This document shows positions 57,322 to 64,000 of a stretch of DNA of 64,000 nucleotides, one piece after another. The position numbers and the translations under genes were made by a program. The notes beneath the pieces are model-generated. The model saw only the letters and a list, made by a program, of their open reading frames with translations. It did not search any database and had not been told where the DNA came from. The stretch is taken from NCBI RefSeq assembly GCF_020103725.1, contig NZ_JAHXBG010000035.1, positions 1 to 64,000 of the forward strand, in the 5' to 3' direction. The stretch is from Hyalangium gracile. GTDB lineage: Bacteria; Myxococcota; Myxococcia; Myxococcales; Myxococcaceae. Position 1 is the stretch's first letter, and every line of letters starts with the position of its first letter.

Positions 57322-59112
57322 ATGAACATGCGCTCCGCGCTCGTCCTGCTGGGGTTGATCGCCTCGGCCTGCGCTACTTCGTCCCCAGCCCCCGCCGCCA
57401 CGGCTGCCTCTACGGCCTCGTCCGAGGATGCGCGCTTCAGCACGCTCCTGGAGGAGGAGTGGCAGTGGGGCCTGAAGGAGTGGCCCCTCTTCGCCACCAT
57501 CGTCGGCGACGAGCGCTACAACGACCGGCTGGAGGACCTGTCCGCCGAGGCCATCGAGCGCCGCAAGCAGCACGCCCGCGAGCTGCTCGAGCGGCTGAAG
57601 GGCATCGACCGTGCGAGGCTCTCGGAGGCGCGTCAGCTCGACTACGATCTCTTCCTCCGGGACACGCAGACCCAGGTCGAGGGCCAGCGCTTCCCCGACG
57701 AGTACGTGCAGCTCAGCCAGCTCGGGGGCGTGCACGACATGATGGCGCAGGCCGCGCAGACCGTGCCCAAGCGCACCGCGAAGGACTACGGAGACTTCGT
57801 AAAACGGCTGCGCGCGGTGCCCACGCTGGTGGACCAGTCCATCGCGCTGCTGCGCAAGGGCATGGCCGCGAAGGTGACGCCGCCCAAGGTGACGCTGCGG
57901 GACGTGGCGGGCCTCATCCAGAACCAGGTCGTCGACGCGCCCGAGCAGAGCCCCATCTACCGTGCCGTCTTCGAGGGCTTTCCGCCCTCCCTGAAGCCGG
58001 AGGAGGCCCGGCTGCGCGCGGAGGTGGCCGCAGCCATCCGCGAGGCGGTGGTGCCCGCGTACCGCAAGCTGCACTCCTTCTTCGTGACGGAGTACCTCCC
58101 GGCTGCCCGCGAGTCGATCGCCATGTCCACGCTGCCAGACGGCGAGGCCTGGTACGCCTTCCGCGTGAAGGACATGACGACCACGGACCTCACGCCGGAC
58201 GCCATCCACCAGATGGGACTGGCGGAGGTGGCCCGTATCCGCGCGGAGATGGAGAAGGTGAGGGCGGAGGCGAAGTTCAAGGGCTCGCTGGCGGAGTTCA
58301 CCCGGTTCCTGCTCGAGGACAAGCGCTTCACCTTCGCTTCGCGCCAGGCGCTGGTGACGGCCTATCGGGACGTGGCCAAGCGCGTGGATCCGGAGCTGCC
58401 CCGCCTCTTCCGAACCCTGCCGCGCCTGCCGTACGGCATCCGCCCGGTGCCGGAGTTCTCGGAGAAGACCGTGCCCGCCGGCTACTACACACCGGGCTCG
58501 CAGGAGGTGGGCCGGGCCGGCATCTTCTTCGTCAACACCTATGATCTGCCTTCGCGCCCGAGCTGGCAGGTGGACGCGCTGGTGCTCCACGAGGCCGTGC
58601 CGGGCCATCACTTCCAGATCGCGCTCGCGGAGGAGCAGGGGGATGTGCCCCAGTTCCGCCGCTACGCTGGCTACGGCGCCTTCGTCGAGGGCTGGGCCCT
58701 CTATGCCGAGTCGCTCGGGGAGGAGCTCGGCCTGTATCAGGATCCGTACTCGAGGTTTGGCGGGCTCGCCTCGGAGATGCTGCGGGCCGTCCGGCTCGTG
58801 GTGGACACGGGCCTCCACACGAAGGGCTGGACGCGCGATCAGGCCATCGCCTTCTTCCGGGAGAACTCGGGAGAGACGCCGAACGACATCATCGTCGAGG
58901 TGGACCGCTACATCGTCAACCCGGCGCAGGCGCTCTGCTACAAGGTGGGCTCGCTGAAGATCCAGGAGCTGCGCACCTACGCCGCCCGAGAGCTCGGCCC
59001 GCGCTTCGACGTGCGCCTCTTCCACGATCAGGTGCTGCGCTCGGGCGCGCTGCCCCTGTCCATCCTGGAGGCCCGGGTGAAGGCGTGGGTGGCTCGCGAG
59101 AAGGCGCGATGA
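57322..59112 (+). CDS. DUF885 metallopeptidase-like lipoprotein
   Basis: The 596-aa product has a lipoprotein signal (lipobox SAC, Cys17) and the DUF885 fold, a helical protein with a zinc motif HEAVPGHH (~423-430) and downstream Glu-rich helix YGAFVEGWALYAE (~450). The family resembles M3/M32-type peptidases. Substrates are not well defined. The ATG at 57322 (or 57328) begins the signal peptide. It converges with the transglutaminase gene six bases away. Confidence 0.85.
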   Translation: MNMRSALVLLGLIASACATSSPAPAATAASTASSEDARFSTLLEEEWQWGLKEWPLFATIVGDERYNDRLEDLSAEAIERRKQHARELLERLKGIDRARLSEARQLDYDLFLRDTQTQVEGQRFPDEYVQLSQLGGVHDMMAQAAQTVPKRTAKDYGDFVKRLRAVPTLVDQSIALLRKGMAAKVTPPKVTLRDVAGLIQNQVVDAPEQSPIYRAVFEGFPPSLKPEEARLRAEVAAAIREAVVPAYRKLHSFFVTEYLPAARESIAMSTLPDGEAWYAFRVKDMTTTDLTPDAIHQMGLAEVARIRAEMEKVRAEAKFKGSLAEFTRFLLEDKRFTFASRQALVTAYRDVAKRVDPELPRLFRTLPRLPYGIRPVPEFSEKTVPAGYYTPGSQEVGRAGIFFVNTYDLPSRPSWQVDALVLHEAVPGHHFQIALAEEQGDVPQFRRYAGYGAFVEGWALYAESLGEELGLYQDPYSRFGGLASEMLRAVRLVVDTGLHTKGWTRDQAIAFFRENSGETPNDIIVEVDRYIVNPAQALCYKVGSLKIQELRTYAARELGPRFDVRLFHDQVLRSGALPLSILEARVKAWVAREKAR

Positions 59113-59118
59113 AGCGCC

Positions 59119-61038
59119 TCAGGGCTCCTGCCGGAGGACTCGCTCGAGCTCGGTGGTGAGCGTCCCCAGCGTGGCCGGATCCACGGCCCCACCTCCATAG
59201 CGGGCCTGGCGGTAGCGGGTGAGGAACTCCTCGGCGACGGCTCCGGCGCGCGCTCCTCGCGAGGCGCGCAGGCGGTGGAGCAGCTCCTCATCCGTCTCCG
59301 TGGGGCCGGGGACGAGGTCCGCGCCTCGCTTCATCGCGCGGAGGTAGCGTGCGTAGGCCGCCGCCAGGCCCGGATCAGCCCCCCGCATGGCCTGGCGAAC
59401 CTTGGGCGCCCGCCCGAACCGGTACCGCTTCAACAGGCGCCACACCACACCGACAGCCACGACGAGCCAGGTCAGCGGGTGGTTCGCCACGTCGGCCAGC
59501 ACCTCCAGGGGAGACTCCAGCAGACGCGCCCATCCCCGGCGGAGCGCGGAGGAGAAGGCCTGCCATGCGGCGCCCAGGGTCCCCGTGGACTGCTGGGCCT
59601 CGAGCTCCTCCCGGCTCTGCCAGGGCGTGGGATCGAAGGCGACGAAGCGCCCTTCTTCCGGGAGATACACCTCCACCCAGGCGTGAGCGTCGCGCTCGCG
59701 GATCAGGAAGGCGTCGGAGAAGGGGTTCTTCTCCTGGGGCACGAAGCCTCCCACCATGCGCGCGGGGGTGCCCAGGGTGCGCAGGAGCGCCGCCATCGCG
59801 CTCGCGAAGTAGGTGCACCACGCGGGCCGGCGCTCGCGGATGAGCACGGCCAGGGGGCTGCCCTCTCCACTCAGGTCCACCGAGAGCGAGTACAGGTGCT
59901 TCTCACGGAACCACTGCTCCAGCGCCTCGGCGCGGGCCCGGGGCGTGGTGGCGCCGCGGGTGAGCTCCAGGGCCAGGGGGAGCAGCTCGGCCCGCAGCGG
60001 CTCGGGGAGCGCCGTGAGGGCCTCGCCCGGAGGCGGCTCCGCCGGGAGTTGCTCTCGCGGCTCGTGGCGCAGGGTGAGGGTGGTGCCTGTCCTTCCTTCC
60101 CCGCGCAGCACCCAGCCTCCAAGCACCTTGGGCGCAGCGCCCGCCACCGAGCGAATCCCGGCCGGAGCGGGGAGGTAGGGGCGCAGCGCCTGCAGCAGCG
60201 TGAGCTCGGTGGAGCGCAGCGGCTCGTCTGGCCTGGGAGGCACCAGGGGGAGCAAGGTCTGCTCGAGCGTGCGAGAGGTCGTCCACCGGGTACCATCGAA
60301 GGTGTCATACACGGTCGTCCGCAGCCGCTCCGGGCGGTCGCCCCTCAGCTCCATGAGGAGCCTGCCGGTGTCGGGCATCCGGCCCCTGCGCTCGAGGGAG
60401 ATCTCCGACTGCATGGATGCGCCCGAGAACCGGGGCGCATTCTGCGCCAGCCGGAAGACCATGTCCGTCACCACGCCCTCGCTGGCTCGAACGAAGCGCA
60501 GCAGCCCGAAAGCGACGCCGAGCGTCACCAGCGCGAAGGCGCCGAACGCGAGCCCTCCCGCCAGTCCAGCCTGTCCGATGCGGCCTCGGATGAACGCGAC
60601 CACCAGCAGGCTCGCGGCCATGATCCCCAGGCCCACGAACACCGTGCCGGAGCCGCGCACCGCCGCACTGAGCGCCGCCAGCAGCAGGGCATAGGTGGTG
60701 GCGTACGTCTGTCTTCCGCAGAGGCCGCAGATGGCGCTCAGGCCCACCAGGGCGCCGCACAGCGGCCCCATCACGATGGGGGGAATGGGACCGATGACGG
60801 GCCAGAACCCACTCATCGCCGCGCCCGCCGCGCCTCCCAGGATCGCCGAGATGAGCAGCAGCCGGGGCGAGTACTCCGGCTGCTTCCCCAGCATCACCAG
60901 GAGGAGCAGCAGGCCGGCCACGGGGCCGCACAGCAGCCACCGGTCGTGGGCCAGCGCGTTGAAGGCCAGCGCGGCGAGCACCGGCAGCAGCTCCGCTCCT
61001 CGCGCGAGGCGGGAGGTCCTGGCAGGCGTCTCGCTCAT
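59119..61038 (-). CDS. TgpA-like membrane transglutaminase (second MoxR cluster)
   Basis: The 639-aa protein has about seven N-terminal membrane helices (~15-190), an extracytoplasmic transglutaminase-like domain with Cys in RRPAWCTYF (~407), His in DAHAWVEVY (~450) and Asp in AFDPTPW (~467), a final membrane helix (~520-537) and a helical DUF4129-like tail. This matches TgpA, whose Pseudomonas member is essential. It overlaps the DUF58 gene by four bases. Confidence 0.9.
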   Translation of the reverse strand: MSETPARTSRLARGAELLPVLAALAFNALAHDRWLLCGPVAGLLLLLVMLGKQPEYSPRLLLISAILGGAAGAAMSGFWPVIGPIPPIVMGPLCGALVGLSAICGLCGRQTYATTYALLLAALSAAVRGSGTVFVGLGIMAASLLVVAFIRGRIGQAGLAGGLAFGAFALVTLGVAFGLLRFVRASEGVVTDMVFRLAQNAPRFSGASMQSEISLERRGRMPDTGRLLMELRGDRPERLRTTVYDTFDGTRWTTSRTLEQTLLPLVPPRPDEPLRSTELTLLQALRPYLPAPAGIRSVAGAAPKVLGGWVLRGEGRTGTTLTLRHEPREQLPAEPPPGEALTALPEPLRAELLPLALELTRGATTPRARAEALEQWFREKHLYSLSVDLSGEGSPLAVLIRERRPAWCTYFASAMAALLRTLGTPARMVGGFVPQEKNPFSDAFLIRERDAHAWVEVYLPEEGRFVAFDPTPWQSREELEAQQSTGTLGAAWQAFSSALRRGWARLLESPLEVLADVANHPLTWLVVAVGVVWRLLKRYRFGRAPKVRQAMRGADPGLAAAYARYLRAMKRGADLVPGPTETDEELLHRLRASRGARAGAVAEEFLTRYRQARYGGGAVDPATLGTLTTELERVLRQEP

Positions 61039-62243
61039 GGCAGCTCCACCACTTCCTCGGCAGAGAGCCCCTCGGGCCGGCGGTCGGGCCGGACGGAGAG
61101 CACCCTCACGGCGACGCCGTGCGCCTTCAGCTTGCGGATCAGCGCGGCCCGCGCCTCGTCCCAGTCCATCATCACCAGGACGACGGCGGAGAGCTTCCCG
61201 GCCTCGGGCAGCAGCGCGGCCTCCAGGGCCGTCATGTCCAGCCGATCCTCCGCCTCGAGGCACGCGAGGATCTCCAGGATGTGCTCGAAGTGCGCCAGGG
61301 CCCGGCCCGCCTGGAAGTGGAACACCTGGGAGCCGGCCGCGAAGATGTCGATGATGTACTCCTGGCGGGCGAGCACGTCCGCGATGCCCGCGGCCAGCGA
61401 GAGGCTGCGCTCGAACAGCGCGTCATCCCGAGCGGTGCGCGTCTCCACGTCCAGCACCATGGCCAGACGGACGAAGTACTCCTCCTGGTACTCCTTCACG
61501 ACGAGCCGCCCCGTCCTCGCCAGCGAGGGCCAGTGGATGTCCCGGGTGCGGTCCCCCTCGCGCCACTCGCGGGTGCCGGCCAGCTCGGTGGACTCGCCGA
61601 CGCTGGAGGCGATGGGGATGCCGCCGGGCTGGTAGTTGCGCCCGTGGGGCACATCGAAGCGCGCCAGCGGGGTGAAGCGCGGGTAGACGAGGAGCCGCTC
61701 CTTGCCCGGCGCCCGGCGCGGCCACTTCACCAGCGCGGAGGGAAAGAAGCTGGAGGCCTGGAGCCAGGGCAGCTCGTAGGCCCCGCGCGTGGTGCACTCC
61801 AGCGACAGCGTCACTTCCGCCTTCTCGCCGGGAGCCAGCACCTCCAGCACGGGAGGATCGCCCGCCAGCTTCAGCTCCGGAGGCAGCATGCGCTCCTCCA
61901 CCACCACCTTGCGCGCGGGCCTGCTGCCTCGGTTCTCGACCACCACGCGGTAGAGCAGGGTGTCGCCCGCGGACACGGGAGGCGGCATGCGTCGCGAGAG
62001 CGTGAGCCGGGGCCGGAAGGGCAGCCCGGCCGAGATGCCCGCCACCAGCATGCCGGCGCAGAAGGAGAAGAAGGCGATCGCCGGAGGCAGGCCCCAGAGC
62101 ATCATCAGCGCCGCGGCGCCCGTGGCCCACAGCATCGCCTGTCCGAGCGGCGTGAGCCACGCCCGGTAGCGGTCGCTCAGGTACCGGAGGAAGCGGTGCT
62201 CCTCCGGAGGCATGAAGAAGGACCAGCGGCGGCGGCGAGCCAT
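61035..62243 (-). CDS. DUF58 protein of the second MoxR cluster
   Basis: The 402-aa protein has two membrane helices (~32-72) and the DUF58 motif GTREWREGDRTRDIHWPSLAR (~225-245). Its vWA metal site is lost: the expected D-x-S-x-S position reads DVETRT. It lies ten bases after moxR and overlaps the transglutaminase gene, so the three form one operon. Confidence 0.9.
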   Translation of the reverse strand: MARRRRWSFFMPPEEHRFLRYLSDRYRAWLTPLGQAMLWATGAAALMMLWGLPPAIAFFSFCAGMLVAGISAGLPFRPRLTLSRRMPPPVSAGDTLLYRVVVENRGSRPARKVVVEERMLPPELKLAGDPPVLEVLAPGEKAEVTLSLECTTRGAYELPWLQASSFFPSALVKWPRRAPGKERLLVYPRFTPLARFDVPHGRNYQPGGIPIASSVGESTELAGTREWREGDRTRDIHWPSLARTGRLVVKEYQEEYFVRLAMVLDVETRTARDDALFERSLSLAAGIADVLARQEYIIDIFAAGSQVFHFQAGRALAHFEHILEILACLEAEDRLDMTALEAALLPEAGKLSAVVLVMMDWDEARAALIRKLKAHGVAVRVLSVRPDRRPEGLSAEEVVELP

Positions 62244-62253
62244 GGCGAGCGGC

Positions 62254-63240
62254 CTAGCGGGGCAGGGGAACGGCGGAGACGATGTCCCGGGTGAGGGCCT
62301 GCTTGTCGGTGCCGGCGTACCGGGCGCGGGTGTCCAGCACCAGCCGGTGCGTCAGCACGGGGACGGCCATCGCCTTGAGATCCTCCGGCAGGACGAAGTC
62401 CCGGCCGCTCGCGAGCGCCCGCGCCCGGGCCATCCGCGCATACAGGAGCGCCCCGCGCGTGGACACCCCGAGCCGGACGCTGGCATGGCTCCGCGTCGCG
62501 TGGACGACGCGCAGCAGGTAGTCCGCGACGGAGCCCTCCATCCGCACCTCCTCCACGGCGCGCTGCAGGGCCACCACCTCGTCCAGGGTGCACACCGTCT
62601 CGAGCTCGGTGACGGGATGGCGCGAGCCCCGCAGCTCGGTGAGCAGGGCGCGCTCCTCGGCCTCGGGCGGGTAGCCGAGCGAGAGCTGGGCGGCGAAGCG
62701 ATCCAGCGAGGCCTCCGGCAGGGGGTAGGTGCCGTGGAACTCCACCGGGTTCTGCGTGGCGATGCACAGGAAGGGCGAGGGCAGCGAGCGCGTCTCCCCA
62801 TCCACCGTCACCTGCTGCTCGGACAGCCCCTCCAGCAGCGCGGACTGGGTGCGCGGCGAGGCGCGGTTGATCTCGTCGGCGATCAGCACGTTGGCGAAGA
62901 TGGGGCCGGCCTTGAAGCGGAAGCTGCCGTCCTGGGGATTGAAGAGGGAGGTGCCGACGATGTCGGTGGGCAGCAGATCCGGAGTGAACTGAACCCGCTT
63001 GAACGTCCCGCCGATGCTCAGCGCCAGGGCCTTGGCCAGGGTCGTCTTCCCGGTGCCGGGCACATCCTCCAGCAGCACGTGCCCGCCCGCCGCGACGCAG
63101 CACAGCACCAGCTCCAGGGACTCGCGCTTGCCGCGGATGACCTTCTCCAGGTTGCCCAGCAGCCTGGCGATGAGGGTGCGAGCCTTGCCTGTCTGCTCGG
63201 TGCTGGGAGGAGGGGAGACCTGGGCGGATGCCGTGCGCAT
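62254..63240 (-). CDS. MoxR family AAA+ ATPase, second copy
   Basis: The 328-aa ATPase has Walker A (EDVPGTGKT, ~58-66), Walker B (LIADEINRASPRTQ), sensor 1 (IATQNPVEFHG) and the lid domain. It is clearly a paralogue of the copy at 23472-24473 but diverged. I took the ATG at 63240 because the coding potential starts there. It should act with the adjacent DUF58 and TgpA proteins. Confidence 0.92.
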   Translation of the reverse strand: MRTASAQVSPPPSTEQTGKARTLIARLLGNLEKVIRGKRESLELVLCCVAAGGHVLLEDVPGTGKTTLAKALALSIGGTFKRVQFTPDLLPTDIVGTSLFNPQDGSFRFKAGPIFANVLIADEINRASPRTQSALLEGLSEQQVTVDGETRSLPSPFLCIATQNPVEFHGTYPLPEASLDRFAAQLSLGYPPEAEERALLTELRGSRHPVTELETVCTLDEVVALQRAVEEVRMEGSVADYLLRVVHATRSHASVRLGVSTRGALLYARMARARALASGRDFVLPEDLKAMAVPVLTHRLVLDTRARYAGTDKQALTRDIVSAVPLPR

Positions 63241-63352
63241 GGGCGCAGCGTAGCAGCCTGGGACGCTGCCTCCGAGAGGCCGCCCCGACCGGGAACCCGT
63301 GACAAAGCCCCCAACTCCGGGTGAACCTGAGGAAAATCCTCTGGGGGACACC

Positions 63353-64000
63353 TTGCGCAAGATCCTGTGCTGTCTGGGAGCGATTGCTCTCCTGCTGAGC
63401 GCCTGCGATGACGACTCGACATACGTCGGGAGCGTGACGGAGCCACCCGCTCCGGTGCGTCTGAAGCCGGGCGAGGCTGGGGAGCTGTCCCTGTCGCTGC
63501 GGAACGACGGGACCGGGACGTGGAAGACCGGAGACGTGAAGCTGGTCCTGAAGGATCAGCCGGACTGGAAGGGCACGCTCGCGCTCGAGAAGAAGACGAA
63601 GCCCGGCGAGGTGGCCACCTTCAAGGGCAGCGTCACCGTGCCGGGACAGCCCGGCCTCCACACGCTGAAGTGGACGCCCCAGCACAAGGGCACCGACTTC
63701 GAGAGCGCCATCGAGGTGCAGGTGGAGGCCTCCTGCTCGGACGGCGTCTTCTGCAATGGCGAGGAGCGCTTCGCCAACGGGCAGTGTGTCGCGAGCGCCT
63801 CGCCCTGTGACGACGAGACGGCCTGCACCGTGGACGCCTGCGACGAGCAGAAGCAGACCTGCAAGCACACGCCGACCGGCGAGTGCGCGATCTGCCAGGC
63901 GGGCCCGACCTGCACCCCCCAGTGCGATGGCAAGCAGTGCGGCGATGACACCTGCGGCGGAGAGTGCGGCACCTGTCCCTCGGGGCAGGCCTGCGCGCAG
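63353..64000 (+). CDS. Cys-rich lipoprotein (3' end outside the window)
   Basis: The frame starts at a TTG (63353) and stays open to the window end (216 codons). It encodes a lipoprotein signal (lipobox LLSAC, Cys18), an N-terminal beta domain with an NEW1/CARDB-like look (~30-120) and, from residue ~122, a Cys-rich region (CSDGVFCNGEE, then many C-x-x-x-C pairs) like the repeat modules of myxobacterial surface proteins. No ATG fits: it would lose the signal peptide. The gene is divergent from moxR with a 112-base gap. Confidence 0.75.
   Translation, partial: MRKILCCLGAIALLLSACDDDSTYVGSVTEPPAPVRLKPGEAGELSLSLRNDGTGTWKTGDVKLVLKDQPDWKGTLALEKKTKPGEVATFKGSVTVPGQPGLHTLKWTPQHKGTDFESAIEVQVEASCSDGVFCNGEERFANGQCVASASPCDDETACTVDACDEQKQTCKHTPTGECAICQAGPTCTPQCDGKQCGDDTCGGECGTCPSGQACAQ

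Overview
The window looks like chromosomal DNA of a myxobacterium (Myxococcota, probably suborder Cystobacterineae). It is very GC-rich, dense with lipoprotein genes, and full of TPR, FHA, PEGA, HEAT and cyclic-nucleotide-binding proteins. It carries a type III export gate with no flagellar gene in view, and it has MoxR/DUF58 clusters and secreted peptidases of kinds common in that group. No rRNA, tRNA, CRISPR array, prophage or insertion sequence was seen. The assignment rests on gene content; I could not run a search.

Left edge (1-8.6 kb): part of a non-flagellar type III secretion locus. It holds the export gate SctV, two TPR proteins placed like class II chaperones, a 129-aa small protein of substrate type, and two copies (one cut by the window edge) of a 73-aa protein whose C-terminal 44 residues line up without gaps with known type III needle subunits. 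The two full small genes share an upstream promoter-like block. A TPR lipoprotein, a tail-anchored double-FHA protein (opposite strand) and a small beta-barrel protein follow.

8.7-22 kb: single genes, mostly envelope-related. These are an Ig-like repeat lipoprotein, an RDD membrane protein, a 1027-aa transporter-like/HEAT/cNMP-binding fusion, a coiled-coil membrane protein, a 5'-nucleotidase-like lipoprotein that has lost metal ligands, a secreted ComEC-like metallo-beta-lactamase-fold protein with a lamin-tail domain, a SpoIIM-like (DUF95) protein and an unknown protein.

22-28 kb: a tightly overlapping minus-strand operon (zinc-ribbon membrane protein, DUF4129, DUF4350, MoxR ATPase, DUF58). 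A second MoxR/DUF58/transglutaminase operon lies at 59-63 kb.

28-33.9 kb: a tandem pair of alpha/beta-hydrolase-like lipoproteins, one with its nucleophile replaced and with an apparent ATT start. Upstream of them are an S9 prolyl-oligopeptidase lipoprotein and a divergent POT peptide transporter.

34-45.5 kb (minus strand): topoisomerase IV (parC then parE), two PEGA-domain proteins, an SppA protease fused to a beta-barrel-like domain, and transcription terminator Rho with a long Arg- and Gln-rich disordered N-terminus.

45.6-59 kb: an MBL-fold hydrolase, an M50-like membrane protease, an S46 dipeptidyl-peptidase, a PDZ-retropepsin, a LACTB-like serine hydrolase with an SGNH protein, and a DUF885 metallopeptidase lipoprotein. 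With the S9 peptidase and the POT transporter they form an unusually protease-rich stretch, which fits a predatory or proteolytic lifestyle (inference).
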